Source: Cardinium endosymbiont cEper1 of Encarsia pergandiella (lineage in GTDB: Bacteria > Bacteroidota > Bacteroidia > Cytophagales > Amoebophilaceae). Taken from it: a stretch of 64,000 nt of DNA. Position numbers and translations under genes: made by a program. Of this stretch, positions 19,070 to 29,721 are shown piece after piece (the first letter of the stretch is position 1; the number at the start of each line of letters is the position of its first letter). The stretch lies in NCBI RefSeq assembly GCF_000304455.1, contig NC_018605.1, positions 728,608 to 792,607 of the forward strand. The letters run 5' to 3'. Under the pieces are notes generated by a model, which was not told the DNA's origin, did no database searches, and was given only the letters and a program-made list of their open reading frames with translations.

Positions 19070-19157
19070 CTTATATTTACCTCTTTTTCCTTTAAATCCA
19101 CTTTTAATGCTTCTATAAACAGCCCTTAGAAGGGCATCTATACCATGTCATACCACC

Positions 19158-22100
19158 ATGCCTAACTTTTGCCATTTACATTGTCATACAGAATATTCTT
19201 TATTGGATGGGGCCGCTAAGGTCACACGTTTAATAGCGGCGAATAAACAATTGGGGATGGATGCATTGGCCATTACCGACCATGGGAATATGTTTGGGGT
19301 CCCCCAATTTGTAGCTGCAGCTGCTAAGGAAGGAATAAAGCCCATTATAGGATGTGAGTTTTATATGGCACCTGATCGGCAGGATCATAAAGATAAAACC
19401 CGTTACCACCAGTTGTTGCTGGCTAAAAATAGCATAGGTTATCAAAATATTACCAAATTATGCTCCCTAGGTTTTTTAGAAGGCTATTACTATAAACCAC
19501 GTATTGATAAAGCTTTACTCAAACAGTATAAAGAAGGTTTAATTGCCACTACCTGTTGTTTAAGTGCAGAGATTCCTAAAACCATTATACGCCATGGTGA
19601 AGCAGCAGCAGAAAAGCTTTTTTTAGAATGGGTTGCGCTATTTGGTGAAGATTACTACATAGAGCTACAAAGACATGGCATCAAGGAACAAGAAATTTGT
19701 AATCTCGTATTGCTCCGTTGGGCTGAAAAATATAATGTGAAAGTGATTGCCACCAACGATGTCCATTATGTTGCGCAACAGGACAGTCTTGCACAAGATG
19801 TATTGCTCTGCTTACAAACAGGAAAAGATTACAACGATCCCAATCGGATGCGTTTTAACAACGATCAATTTTTTTTAAAGCCACCAGAAGCCATGGCGCT
19901 GCTTTTTGCAGATCTACCAGAGGCGCTTACCAATACCCTAGCCTTGGTAGAAAAAGTAGAAACCGTTTCCTTAACACGTGATGTGCTGCTGCCTATTTTT
20001 AGCCTTCCGAGTGGATTTTCAGATACCAATCTCTATCTAAGCCATTTGGCTTTTTCTGGGGCACGTGCCAAGTATGGGACCATTCCTCTAGAGGTAGAGA
20101 ACAGACTCAACTATGAATTGACCATTATTGCCCAGACCGGTTTTGCTGGCTATTTTCTAATTGTACAAGACTTTATTCAAGCAGCTGTGCAATTAGGTGT
20201 GGTTGTAGGGCCAGGTCGAGGATCGGTAGCAGGCTCTTTAGTGGCTTTTTGCATCGGCATTACCAAAATAGATCCCATACGCTATAATCTGCTTTTTGAA
20301 CGTTTTTTGAATCCAGAACGGGTTTCTATGCCTGATATAGACGTAGATTTTGATGATGAAGGACGTAAAAAAGTAATTGATTACGTGATTCAAAAATATG
20401 GTAGAAACCAAGTAGCCTCGATTATCACCTTTGGTAGTATGGCCGCTAAATCTGCCATACGGGATGTAGCCCGTGTGTTGGGGGTACCTTTGGCACGGGC
20501 CAACTATATGACCAAGTTGATACCAGATAAACTAGGGATTACCTTATCAGAAGCTTTTGAAGAAGTAAAAGAACTGGCTGAGCTTAAAAAATCCCTTACC
20601 ACACCAGAGGGTAAAGTATTGGATTTAGCAGAAAGATTAGAAGGGTTGGTCCGCCATACAGGTATTCATGCAGCAGGGATCATCATAGCACCCCATGATA
20701 TTGTAGAATATATTCCAGTAAAAACAGATAAAAATTCTGATTTATTGGTTACCCAATATGATGGATCGGTACTTGAAGGAATCGGTATGCTAAAAATGGA
20801 TTTTTTAGGCTTAAAGACGCTTAGTATTATTAAAGATGCCTTGCAATTGATCCAACAAAATAGAGCCATTTCTATAGATATAGATCTGATTCCTTTAGAC
20901 GACCCGATTACTTTTAAACTATACCAATCCGGTAATACAAAAGGGACTTTTCAATTTGAGTCAGAAGGGATGCGTCAATGGTTGATCAAACTGCAACCCA
21001 CTACGATGGAAGAGCTGATTGCGATGAATGCCCTTTATAGGCCAGGCCCTATGCAGTTTATTCCTAATTTTATTGCCCGCAAACATGGTAAAGAAACTAT
21101 TGAATACCCTCATCCACTTTTAGAAACTATTTTAAAGCCCACTTACGGCATTATGATTTACCAAGAGCAAATCATACAAACCGCACAAGCAATGGCGGGT
21201 TATACGCTAGGAAGTGCAGATTTGCTGCGCAAAGCTATGGGGAAAAAAAATGCAACGGAAATGGCCAAACAGCGTGATATTTTCATAACTGGAGCGGCTC
21301 AAAAACATAGCATCCCTAAAGAAAAAGCATTGCATATTTTTGAGATTATGGAAAAGTTTGCACAATATGGTTTTAATCGTTCGCATGCAGCAGCCTATTC
21401 CCTAATTGCCTATCAAACGGCTTATCTAAAGGCCCACTACCCTACCGAATATATGGCGGCTGTATTAACCCATAACCAGGGTGATATTGAAAAAATTGCT
21501 TTTTTTATGGAAGAAAGTCGCCAGCAAGGACTATCGGTATTGGGCCCTGATATAAATGCCAGTCAAGTCAATTTCAGTGCAGGCCTCCATAAAGAAATAA
21601 GATTTGGGCTAGGCGCAATCAAAGGGGCAGGCGAGGCAGCAGTCACTGCTATTATAGCAGCAAGAAGGGAGAAAGGGGCTTTTAAAGATATTTTTGATTT
21701 TATCGAATCCATTCATCTTAAAAGCCTCAATAAAAAAACGATGGAATCACTTGCTTTATCAGGTGCTTTTGATAGCTTTAAAGCATTACATAGAAGACAG
21801 TATCTCTATGAAGCATCGGGTAGCAGTTTTATAGAAAAATTGATCCAATATCGCAATCGTATACAAAAAGAACAGATAGAAGCTGCGCAGTCGCTTTTTG
21901 CAGCTAGTGGCTATAGTCAAGTTAAAAGGCCAGAACCAGTTGACTGTACCCCTTATGATCCATTGGAACAACTGCGTATAGAGAAAGAACTAGTTGGTTT
22001 TTATATTTCTGGTCATCCACTAGATCCATTTAAAGTAGATATAAAAAGCTTTTGCAATGTAACTACACAAAATATACTAGCTGCTAGTCGAAAAACTGTC

Positions 22101-22595
22101 ACCATAGCGGGTATACTTACTGCGTCTACTATTAAGCAAAATGGTAAAGGAAATACTTTTGCGTTACTCACATTAGATGATTACCATGGATCGTTACATT
22201 TTGCACTTTTTGGGGAAGACTATTTAAAATACAAGCATCTATTAGAAGTTGGGAAATTACTTTTCCTTACTGGACATGTAGCGATACGTTATGGCAACCA
22301 AGAGATGCAAAACTTTAAGCCCCGAACGATTAACCTATTAGAAGAGATGCGTGAAAAAATGGCGAAAGGCATTCATTTAAAGCTGATGGAAGAGCATATC
22401 AACCAACAGCTGGTGAACGAATTGGAAGCTTGTATCAAACGCTATCCAGGTAAATATTTTATAAAAATATCCATTATAGACCATAAATCCGAAATCACCA
22501 TTCCAATGCTTTCTACTCTATATCGTATAGCACTCAGCAACGAACTATTTGGATTATTGCATAGCCTCTCTATAAATTTTTATTTATGTACTTAA
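19158..22595 (+). CDS. dnaE: DNA polymerase III alpha subunit
   Basis: Replicative polymerase catalytic subunit, 1145 residues, type DnaE. The N-terminal PHP domain starts HLHCHTEYSLLDGAAKV. The polymerase core carries GPGRGSVAGSLVAF (about 355) and the catalytic aspartates in MPDIDVDFDDEGR (about 393-405). RHTGIHAAGIIIAP and the GFNRSHAAAYSLIAYQTAYLK fingers motif follow. A helix-hairpin-helix and an OB domain (VTIAGILTAS near 975) come near the C terminus. It ends shortly after the OB and tau-binding region, somewhat shorter than the E. coli protein but usual for Bacteroidota. Confidence 0.96.
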   Translation: MPNFCHLHCHTEYSLLDGAAKVTRLIAANKQLGMDALAITDHGNMFGVPQFVAAAAKEGIKPIIGCEFYMAPDRQDHKDKTRYHQLLLAKNSIGYQNITKLCSLGFLEGYYYKPRIDKALLKQYKEGLIATTCCLSAEIPKTIIRHGEAAAEKLFLEWVALFGEDYYIELQRHGIKEQEICNLVLLRWAEKYNVKVIATNDVHYVAQQDSLAQDVLLCLQTGKDYNDPNRMRFNNDQFFLKPPEAMALLFADLPEALTNTLALVEKVETVSLTRDVLLPIFSLPSGFSDTNLYLSHLAFSGARAKYGTIPLEVENRLNYELTIIAQTGFAGYFLIVQDFIQAAVQLGVVVGPGRGSVAGSLVAFCIGITKIDPIRYNLLFERFLNPERVSMPDIDVDFDDEGRKKVIDYVIQKYGRNQVASIITFGSMAAKSAIRDVARVLGVPLARANYMTKLIPDKLGITLSEAFEEVKELAELKKSLTTPEGKVLDLAERLEGLVRHTGIHAAGIIIAPHDIVEYIPVKTDKNSDLLVTQYDGSVLEGIGMLKMDFLGLKTLSIIKDALQLIQQNRAISIDIDLIPLDDPITFKLYQSGNTKGTFQFESEGMRQWLIKLQPTTMEELIAMNALYRPGPMQFIPNFIARKHGKETIEYPHPLLETILKPTYGIMIYQEQIIQTAQAMAGYTLGSADLLRKAMGKKNATEMAKQRDIFITGAAQKHSIPKEKALHIFEIMEKFAQYGFNRSHAAAYSLIAYQTAYLKAHYPTEYMAAVLTHNQGDIEKIAFFMEESRQQGLSVLGPDINASQVNFSAGLHKEIRFGLGAIKGAGEAAVTAIIAARREKGAFKDIFDFIESIHLKSLNKKTMESLALSGAFDSFKALHRRQYLYEASGSSFIEKLIQYRNRIQKEQIEAAQSLFAASGYSQVKRPEPVDCTPYDPLEQLRIEKELVGFYISGHPLDPFKVDIKSFCNVTTQNILAASRKTVTIAGILTASTIKQNGKGNTFALLTLDDYHGSLHFALFGEDYLKYKHLLEVGKLLFLTGHVAIRYGNQEMQNFKPRTINLLEEMREKMAKGIHLKLMEEHINQQLVNELEACIKRYPGKYFIKISIIDHKSEITIPMLSTLYRIALSNELFGLLHSLSINFYLCT

Positions 22596-22840
22596 TCAGA
22601 TATAGGTGATTGATCTATGTCTTGTCTTGCTATTTAAGCTTTAAAGCGTAAATACAAAATATAGATATTTAGAGACCCATTTTTTGTCATCTAATCCATC
22701 ATTCAAATATATAAACTGCATTTTCGTACTAAAAAACAGCATTCTACTTTTTATTTTAATTAAATGTAGCTTACATTTGCTCGTTAAATGTTTTTTTCTT
22801 AATGAGAAATTAACCTGTTTCTTTAAACAGTTGCAAAAGT

Positions 22841-23335
22841 ATGGATACACATACCAACCCTCATAAAGATTTTTCGTTTACCCTATTAGATGGCACTACG
22901 TTTCATCTTTGTAGTGGGCAGGTAGTTTTAGTAGTCAATACAGCTTCGCGCTGTGGATTTGCCCGTCAATTCGATGCCTTACAAAGGCTGCATGATCGCT
23001 ACCATATGCATGGTTTTACAGTGCTTGGGGTATCTTCTCAAAGTTTTGGCAAGCAAGAATTTGAAAAGCCTTGTGATATAGCAACTGCTATACAAAACAA
23101 ATCAAGTGGCCTTACTTTTCCGATTACGCAGTTAACAGCTGTGCGTGGAAAATCCATTCATCCATTTTATGCATGGGCTGCTACACAAGTTTCTTGGTGT
23201 GGACGCCCAAAATGGAACTTTCATAAATACTTGATAGGGAAAGAGGGTCAATGCATTACATGGTTTGCTTCTGCAACAGATCCTTTAGCCCCAAAGGTCA
23301 TAGAAACGGTAGAGGCTGCACTAGGGAACCACTAG
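22841..23335 (+). CDS. Glutathione peroxidase-family thiol peroxidase
   Basis: Thioredoxin-fold peroxidase of 164 residues. The peroxidatic Cys lies in VVNTASRCGFA (Cys about residue 33), followed by VLGVSSQSFGKQE with the active-site Gln and PKWNFHKYLIGKEG with the conserved Trp/Asn. Bacterial GPx homologues mostly use thioredoxin as reductant, and a trxA gene is in this window at 50.4 kb. It is a monocistronic gene between dnaE and an unknown gene. Peroxide or lipid peroxide removal is the family function. Confidence 0.88.
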   Translation: MDTHTNPHKDFSFTLLDGTTFHLCSGQVVLVVNTASRCGFARQFDALQRLHDRYHMHGFTVLGVSSQSFGKQEFEKPCDIATAIQNKSSGLTFPITQLTAVRGKSIHPFYAWAATQVSWCGRPKWNFHKYLIGKEGQCITWFASATDPLAPKVIETVEAALGNH

Positions 23336-23559
23336 CTTCTAGTTTTTTGAGCCCATTTACCTGACTATTAACTTTCTAACTATTAGATATATCTCGTAAT
23401 GGCCTTTTTGAACCCTATTTTTAAGTATACATACAAGCATGGGATTGTTTTAGCATAGCTAGAAAATTTGAAATTTTAAATTTTAAATAAAAAAACATAT
23501 TGTTCTTTTACTAGATGTAGATAAAACAACCCTTAAAAAATTATTAAAAGTAAAAAGAT

Positions 23560-25470
23560 ATGACCAACGTACATATAAAAAGCGATAAGACTTGCTTAGG
23601 AAATGATAAAGCCACCTATATTCCTAATGATTTTACCTATTCTTTCGCTCAAAATATTTTTTCTCCTTCTTTTTTAATAAAACTGTCCAGAACGCTCCTA
23701 CTGTGCAGCACAGCATGTAGTTCCAACAGCAAAATCAAACATGTACCTAGTATAGTAGAAACCTTTTCCAAATCCAATAAAAGCGATCTATTTTTCGACC
23801 TATTACCCTTAAGCAAGAAAGTAGACCCCCTATCCGCACGGCTATTTCCCCTACAAAGGGACAAGCCATTATATGTAACAAATACGCTTGCTAAGCAGCA
23901 ACCTGATGGTACCCATCTTACTAATATAGGACTAGCGCAGCCAATCCTTTCGGGAAATGGGCTGAAAAACAAAACATTACCGTTCAAAGAAACTTCAAAT
24001 AGCCTACCAGTACCTTCGTTATCCCTAGAGCAGAAGGATAACCTACTGATCCCCTTGCCCTTACAAGAAACGCCATCATCACCTGAGAGAAGTGTAGTTG
24101 CTAAGGATGATCCTAAAATTACTGACTCTACTAATAATATCGAATCAAAGAAGCTAAATTTATTAGCAGTATCACAACCCGAAGAGACTTGCTCTAGTAT
24201 TGCTATTGAACCCTTGAATGATTATAATATATGTAATGTAAATGATAATGTAAAGATTCGTAAAAATATTCAATATTGTAATGCTTCTAATACATTTAAT
24301 ATAGATCATAATGTACAAACTGGCCGCGTTAAAACTTTGATAGCAGTTTTTGAACAAAAGCAAAATGAAGGACTTAAGAAAAGTGAATCCTTGAAGAGGC
24401 TTAGAAAACAAAAAGTGACAAGCTCCGAACAGACTTGTATTGAACCTTCATATGGTTATAATAGTAATGTTGAATGTCTTGATGAAGATGACAATATGGA
24501 ATATACTATAAAAATAAAAGAAAAAATAAAAGAAAAAATAAAAAATATCAAAATACGTAGATTACTTAATATACTATTCGACGACATTGAGGAAAGGGTA
24601 AAATTGATAAGTGACCTACCAAGCAAATATAGTAAAGTACTGACATTGATAGAAGATATTAAGGGAAGATTAGAAAAAGAAAAAAATCACAACGTTGGCA
24701 ACAGCCTTATAAAATTAATAGAAGAAGATACAGAAAGTTATGACAACTTTATAAAATTAATAGAAGAAGATACAGAAAGTTATAATAGCTTGATAACATC
24801 AATAGAACAAGATACAGAAAGTTATAATAACTTGATAAAATCAATGAAAGAGAAATTGGATAGCTTAGAAAAACTTGTACCTCACATATATTCATCTATT
24901 GATGATCAAAAAGCAAGCGTAAATAAAGAATTAGAAACTTTCCAGGAACAAATAAACGAAATAAAAGAATTTATCAAAAATTTATCCACAGATATCCATA
25001 CTAATTATACGTATATGTTATATATACTAAGTGATTTCCCAGAGATGATTCAAAGTTTTCAACAAAACATAGAAACAATCTTCATCAGTATACCAAATAT
25101 ACCAAGAAATATAAAGAACCCAAACGTTAAAAAATTTCTGGAAGAAACAATAAAAAATAACGATAAGATAAAAAATATGATAACTAATTTAAGATCAGTA
25201 AACAGTAATGATGAGTCTGTAGAACTTCTGAAAGAAATAATAAAAGAAAAGTATCAAAGTAACGCTGAGATAGAAGATATGATAACTAATTTAGAATCAA
25301 TAGAAACTGATATAACAAAACGAGTAAAAAAGAACAAAAAGAACGATATTATAAAACGTATAGAATCATTCATACAAGAGATCATGGAGAAAGAACAGAA
25401 AATAGAAGCAAAATTAAACGAAAAAATTGAAGGACTCTTTTCAAAAAAGCAGATCCTAAAGATCGTATAA
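23560..25470 (+). CDS. Large lysine-rich coiled-coil protein, unknown
   Basis: A 636-residue protein I do not recognise. A hydrophobic segment with lipobox-like LLLCSTAC (about residues 46-53) follows an unusually long N-terminal leader. Residues 60-210 are Ser/Pro/Asn-rich and low in complexity. From about residue 300 onward it is Lys/Glu/Ile-rich and likely forms long coiled coils. Three tandem 14-residue repeats of the type LIKLIEEDTESYNN start at residue 383. Base composition in the second half is far more AT-rich than neighbouring housekeeping genes. A secreted or surface-exposed lineage-specific protein is the best inference, but no function is claimed. Confidence 0.6.
   Translation: MTNVHIKSDKTCLGNDKATYIPNDFTYSFAQNIFSPSFLIKLSRTLLLCSTACSSNSKIKHVPSIVETFSKSNKSDLFFDLLPLSKKVDPLSARLFPLQRDKPLYVTNTLAKQQPDGTHLTNIGLAQPILSGNGLKNKTLPFKETSNSLPVPSLSLEQKDNLLIPLPLQETPSSPERSVVAKDDPKITDSTNNIESKKLNLLAVSQPEETCSSIAIEPLNDYNICNVNDNVKIRKNIQYCNASNTFNIDHNVQTGRVKTLIAVFEQKQNEGLKKSESLKRLRKQKVTSSEQTCIEPSYGYNSNVECLDEDDNMEYTIKIKEKIKEKIKNIKIRRLLNILFDDIEERVKLISDLPSKYSKVLTLIEDIKGRLEKEKNHNVGNSLIKLIEEDTESYDNFIKLIEEDTESYNSLITSIEQDTESYNNLIKSMKEKLDSLEKLVPHIYSSIDDQKASVNKELETFQEQINEIKEFIKNLSTDIHTNYTYMLYILSDFPEMIQSFQQNIETIFISIPNIPRNIKNPNVKKFLEETIKNNDKIKNMITNLRSVNSNDESVELLKEIIKEKYQSNAEIEDMITNLESIETDITKRVKKNKKNDIIKRIESFIQEIMEKEQKIEAKLNEKIEGLFSKKQILKIV
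24706..24831 (+). repeat. Three tandem 42-bp coding repeats
   Basis: Units at 24706-24747, 24748-24789 and 24790-24831 encode LIKLIEEDTESYDN, FIKLIEEDTESYNS and LITSIEQDTESYNN. The first two units are nearly identical at DNA level, indicating recent duplication. A degenerate fourth unit (LIKSMKEK...) follows. Confidence 0.85.
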
Positions 25471-25536
25471 ACAAAAGGATAAATGTACTGGCAGCATCAA
25501 GAGTAGATTTCCCTCATGACCATACCATCTAGTCTT

Positions 25537-26283
25537 TTACGTCCATAAAACTTCCTGATCTGGTTGAAGCGCGATATTATGATAGACTTTTTGGACATCA
25601 TCGTCATCTTTTAGCGCATCTATAAGCTTTATAAGCTTGGGCAATGTAGCATCACTTACTTGAACAAAAGTATGAGCGATATACTCTAAACCAGCAAAAG
25701 TTGGTGCAATAGACTGTGCTTCTAAGTGTTTTTGTATATTTCTAAAATTTTCTACTGCACAAATTACATGGGCAAATGCACCATCGCTTTCTAATGCTTC
25801 TGCGCCTGCATCTATTAACCCTAAGGTAAAATCATCATCATCTTTAATATCAACAGAAGGAATGGTAAAGAAGCCTTTGTAATCAAACAAGAAAGTAATG
25901 GCACCATTTTTTTCTAAACTGCCTCCATATTTCGCAAAAATAGCCCGCACATTGGCTACTGTTCTAATCACTTTATCGGTCATACAGACCACCATGATGG
26001 CCACTCCATCTGGCCCATATCCCTCATAGGTCACTTCATGATAAGTAGCTACATCATGGCTACTTGCCTTACTAATGGCACGTAGTATGGGATCTTTTGG
26101 CATGTTAGCCCCCTTGGCATTTTGAATGGCCAAACGCAATCGTGGGTTAAATTCTGGTTCAGCGCCGCCCGTTCTGGCGGCTACGGTTAGCTCTTTAACC
26201 AGCTTTGTAAAAATTTTACTTTTTTTTGCATCATTTATAGTCTTTTTACGTTTTATATTAGACCACTTACTATGTCCTGCCAT
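25537..26283 (-). CDS. yebC: YebC/PmpR-family regulator
   Basis: YebC/TACO1-family protein of 248 residues. The diagnostic N terminus is MAGHSKWSNIKRKK, with KLVKELTVAARTGGAEPEFNPRLRLAIQNAKGANMPKD next to it and the conserved YEGYGPDGVAIMV motif near residue 84. Members act as DNA-binding regulators or help ribosomes translate proline-rich stretches. It lies downstream of ruvB on the same strand, 147 bp apart, a common association of yebC with the ruv genes. Confidence 0.93.
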   Translation of the reverse strand: MAGHSKWSNIKRKKTINDAKKSKIFTKLVKELTVAARTGGAEPEFNPRLRLAIQNAKGANMPKDPILRAISKASSHDVATYHEVTYEGYGPDGVAIMVVCMTDKVIRTVANVRAIFAKYGGSLEKNGAITFLFDYKGFFTIPSVDIKDDDDFTLGLIDAGAEALESDGAFAHVICAVENFRNIQKHLEAQSIAPTFAGLEYIAHTFVQVSDATLPKLIKLIDALKDDDDVQKVYHNIALQPDQEVLWT

Positions 26284-26374
26284 TTTATTACTTGATTATA
26301 AATAAAATATCGGGAAAATATTGACCCTATAAATTATTGTACACAACTATCGTTATCCAACCAATCACCCTATA

Positions 26375-26382
26375 CAAATATA
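26375..26382 (-). promoter_or_regulatory. Putative -7 box for yebC
   Basis: Minus-strand TATATTTG fits TAnnTTTG, about 90 bp before the yebC ATG in the spacer after ruvB. A TTG lies 16 bp further upstream (CAA at 26399-26401). Chance occurrence in AT-rich DNA is possible. Confidence 0.3.
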
Positions 26383-26430
26383 GGTAGATCTTGCTACACA
26401 ATAATGTGCTAAACAAAGGCAAAACGGGCG

Positions 26431-27453
26431 CTATTTGTCGAAAAGATCAGCGGTATAAGGGAATCCCAAATGCTTATAGGCGGCTTCTGTTGCGACCCTT
26501 CCACGTGGCGTGCGTTTGATATACCCTTCTTGAATAAGAAATGGTTCATATACTTCTTCTATGGTTTCTGCTTCCTCTAGACAAGCAGTTGCAATAGTGG
26601 TAAGCCCTACGGGACCACCTTTGAATTTTTGAATAATATTGATAAGAATCCGTTTGTCCATTTCATCAAGTCCATTCTCATCTACGTTCAAAGCAGTTAA
26701 ACTTAATGCAACAATAGCTTGGGTAATGTGTCCATCCCCCTTAATCTGCGCAAAATCTCTGGTACGTTTCAGCAGATTATTGGCTATACGTGGGGTGCCT
26801 CTACTGCGTCTGGCAATTTCATAAGCAGCTTCTTGATCAATAGGGCTACCCCATATACTACTGGCGCGCTGAACGATTTTAGTCAGCAATGTGGTATGGT
26901 AGTAATCCAATCGCGCATTAATACCAAAACGGGCCCGTAGCGGTGCGGTTAGCAAACCTGAGCGGGTGGTCGCTCCAATTAATGTAAAAGGATTAAGTGC
27001 CAATTGTACACTACGTGCATTAGGACCTGCATCCAGCATAATATCTATTTTAAAATCCTCCATGGCAGTGTATAAATACTCTTCTACTATGGGATTTAGA
27101 CGATGAATCTCATCTATAAAAAGTACATTAGAAGGTTCTAAACTGGTCAAAATGCCAGCTAAATCGCCTGGTTTATCCAATACAGGTCCAGAAGTAACTT
27201 TTATATTGGTATTCAGCTCATAGGAAATAATATAGGCCAGTGTTGTCTTACCTAAACCAGGAGGACCATGTAACAACACATGGTCTAAAGCTTCTTTTCT
27301 CTGTTTAGCAGCTGCTACAAATATCTGTAGATTTTGGACTAATTTTTCTTGCCCAAAAAAATCATTAAATTGAAGGGGCCGTAGGGCTTTATCAAGCTGC
27401 TCTTCTGGTTTTTTGAGCACGCTACAGGGGCCATTGATAAGATCATGCTCCAT
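26431..27453 (-). CDS. ruvB: Holliday junction branch migration ATPase RuvB
   Basis: Hexameric motor of the RuvAB complex, 340 residues. It has [14 protein letters not shown] (about 24-37), Walker [13 protein letters not shown] (about 64), Walker [13 protein letters not shown], sensor 1 [10 protein letters not shown], arginine finger APLRARFG and the C-terminal winged helix with [13 protein letters not shown]. All motor motifs are intact. It is divergent from the CPBP protease gene with only 46 bp between the start codons. Confidence 0.96.
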   Translation of the reverse strand: MEHDLINGPCSVLKKPEEQLDKALRPLQFNDFFGQEKLVQNLQIFVAAAKQRKEALDHVLLHGPPGLGKTTLAYIISYELNTNIKVTSGPVLDKPGDLAGILTSLEPSNVLFIDEIHRLNPIVEEYLYTAMEDFKIDIMLDAGPNARSVQLALNPFTLIGATTRSGLLTAPLRARFGINARLDYYHTTLLTKIVQRASSIWGSPIDQEAAYEIARRSRGTPRIANNLLKRTRDFAQIKGDGHITQAIVALSLTALNVDENGLDEMDKRILINIIQKFKGGPVGLTTIATACLEEAETIEEVYEPFLIQEGYIKRTPRGRVATEAAYKHLGFPYTADLFDK

Positions 27454-27499
27454 TTTTTAAACTTTAACTGAATGAAAATATACGTAAAAAATAGCAACA

Positions 27500-28291
27500 A
27501 TGTGGTTAAAAATCAGATTACTCAAACGATTAACCCTATTTTGTATAGGACTTTATTTCCCTATTAAGTTTTTTATCCTATGGATTAAGTCAACGAATAA
27601 ACCTTTATGCCACCATTACACACTTGAGCACTTTATATTCCGCATCATCATTTGTTGCCTTGCTTTTATTTATTATTTATACCTACAACAAAATAAGGGC
27701 ATAAAAGATAGTATAGTACCCTCTCGCTACAAATTAATGATTGGTACGGTATTATTGCAACTCACAATGACATTTGGCTTACTCTTACTAAGCAGCATTC
27801 AAGAAGCATTATGGTATCCTAATGTACAGTCTATACGACATTTTAGTAGTAGCATCGATTTTTTATACCGTGGGATTATAGAAATAAGCTGCCTGGCTGC
27901 TATTTTAGAAGAACTACTCTTTCGAGGTATTTTAGAAAAACTACTCTACAAAATCATTTCTACCAGATTATGGATCACACTAACTAGTGCGTTAGCCTTT
28001 AGTCTGATGCACGGTAATATGCGCAATAACTTATTGTATTTTGTGATGGGATGCTTTCTGAGCCATCTATACTACCACACCCAAGACATTATTTATCCTA
28101 TGATCGCCCATGGACTACACAATTTATGCGCAATATCTATCATGTATCTGAAATTAGATGAGCCACTAGATTTAGCCATAAATAGTCTAAGCATTATAAC
28201 GCGTATCATACTAGCGATTGGCGCTCTCTTAGCAGTGTATCAATATGTAACCTATAGACTGACTCAGCCAAAAACAAAAAATACTATTTAA
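27500..28291 (+). CDS. CPBP-family intramembrane metalloprotease
   Basis: Abi/CAAX-protease-and-bacteriocin-processing membrane protein of 263 residues, with about seven hydrophobic segments. Catalytic motifs are present: EELLFRGILE (about residue 138, motif 1 EExxxR), ALAFSLMHGN (motif 2 His) and MIAHGLHNL (motif 3 His/Asn). Substrates of bacterial members are mostly unknown. It ends 11 bp before murD and is probably co-transcribed with it. Confidence 0.85.
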   Translation: MWLKIRLLKRLTLFCIGLYFPIKFFILWIKSTNKPLCHHYTLEHFIFRIIICCLAFIYYLYLQQNKGIKDSIVPSRYKLMIGTVLLQLTMTFGLLLLSSIQEALWYPNVQSIRHFSSSIDFLYRGIIEISCLAAILEELLFRGILEKLLYKIISTRLWITLTSALAFSLMHGNMRNNLLYFVMGCFLSHLYYHTQDIIYPMIAHGLHNLCAISIMYLKLDEPLDLAINSLSIITRIILAIGALLAVYQYVTYRLTQPKTKNTI

Positions 28292-28302
28292 ATCATACAA
28301 GT

Positions 28303-29646
28303 ATGCGATTGGTTATACTAGGTGGAGGAGAAAGTGGTACAGGAGCAGCACTACTAGCCAAACAAAAAGGCATAGAGGTATTCGTTTCGGATATAGGTAC
28401 AATAAAAGGTGAGTATAAAGATTTGCTGAAAATTTATGCCATTCCATTTGAAGAAGGCCACCATACGATAGAAAAAATAAAAGGGACTGATCAGGTAATC
28501 AAAAGCCCTGGTATACCCCATGAAACTGCAATCATTCAGCAGCTCCATGCATGCCGTATACCCATTATAGATGAAATAAGCTTTGCAGCACCCTATGCAA
28601 AAGGTAGGATCATAGCTATAACGGGTTCAAATGGAAAAAGTACTACAGCACACCTGATTTACCATTTGCTCTATGCGGCAGGATACGATGTAGCTTTGGC
28701 TGGGAATATGGGGTATAGTTTTGCAAGGTGTCTTGCAAAAGGTAGTTATGACTACTATGTATTAGAACTTTCCAGCTTTCAACTGGAAAGTCTTAAAAAT
28801 TTTAAACCAAATATTGCCTGCCTATTAAATATTACACCTGATCACTTGAATAGATACAACTATTCTCTAGAAGTCTATGCGAAAGCTAAATTGAATATAT
28901 TGCGCAATATGACTCCATTAGACCACTTTATTTACAACAAATCGGATCCAATCACTGCTGCATATCTTCAAGCACAAAATATTTTACCCGAACTGCACCC
29001 TATTCATCCATTCTCTATTTGGAATAGCGATGGGCTATGCCATTGTAATGTGGATGGTACCTCTTTTTGTATTAACAGGGAACAAATCGCTTTACCAGGT
29101 AGACACAATCAATACAATGCTATGGTTGCCATTACAGCAGCGGCATTAGCAGGGGTAGCACCTGCAAGCATTTATGCTGCTTTACCTAAGTTTCATGGGC
29201 TATCCCATCGATTAGAATGGTGTGGTGCCCCACAGGGGATAGACTGTTATAATGATTCAAAATCGACTAATGTAGCCTCTACAAGGGCTGCATTGCTTAG
29301 TTTTAACCAACCTATTATCTGGATAGCAGGAGGAGTAGATAAAGGAAACGACTATAGCCTACTATTGCCCATTCTACAAGAGCGGGTAAAAGCAATTATT
29401 TGTTTGGGAAAAGACAACCACTTCATTATAAAAGCTTTTGGTCCGCTAGGATTGCCCATACAAGAAACCGATAACCTAGATAACGCTATACATATGGCAT
29501 TATCGATTGCATCACCTGGAGAAGTAATCCTTTTATCCCCAGCATGTGCTAGCTTTGACTTATTTAAAAATTTTGAAGATAGAGGCAACCAGTTTAAGAA
29601 AAAAATAAACAAATTAATTCAAAAGTATCCACCACCCAAAATTTAA
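28303..29646 (+). CDS. murD: UDP-N-acetylmuramoylalanine--D-glutamate ligase
   Basis: Cytoplasmic peptidoglycan precursor enzyme that adds D-Glu to UDP-MurNAc-L-Ala. The 447 residues have an N-terminal Rossmann-like ILGGGESGTGAAL, the ATP loop AITGSNGKSTTAH (about 106-118), LELSSFQLE, NITPDHLNRY, the C-terminal YNDSKSTNVAST and the LLSPACASFDLFKNFEDRG motif typical of MurD. Catalytic motifs are intact. Together with ddl at 40.6 kb it shows that precursor synthesis is at least partly retained. Confidence 0.95.
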   Translation: MRLVILGGGESGTGAALLAKQKGIEVFVSDIGTIKGEYKDLLKIYAIPFEEGHHTIEKIKGTDQVIKSPGIPHETAIIQQLHACRIPIIDEISFAAPYAKGRIIAITGSNGKSTTAHLIYHLLYAAGYDVALAGNMGYSFARCLAKGSYDYYVLELSSFQLESLKNFKPNIACLLNITPDHLNRYNYSLEVYAKAKLNILRNMTPLDHFIYNKSDPITAAYLQAQNILPELHPIHPFSIWNSDGLCHCNVDGTSFCINREQIALPGRHNQYNAMVAITAAALAGVAPASIYAALPKFHGLSHRLEWCGAPQGIDCYNDSKSTNVASTRAALLSFNQPIIWIAGGVDKGNDYSLLLPILQERVKAIICLGKDNHFIIKAFGPLGLPIQETDNLDNAIHMALSIASPGEVILLSPACASFDLFKNFEDRGNQFKKKINKLIQKYPPPKI

Positions 29647-29721
29647 CAAAAGAGAGAACTATAGAAAATTAGCTACAGATGAAACAAAACCATAATTATT
29701 GGGGTAATACCAAACATAGCC

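Noticed and set aside
22704-22711. Minus-strand TATATTTG
   Set aside because: No minus-strand gene downstream; treated as chance.
24510-24560. Short AT-rich AAAGAAAAAATA repeats as a CRISPR or other array
   Set aside because: They are in-frame Lys/Glu/Ile codons of the coiled-coil gene without spacers; no CRISPR array is seen anywhere in the window.
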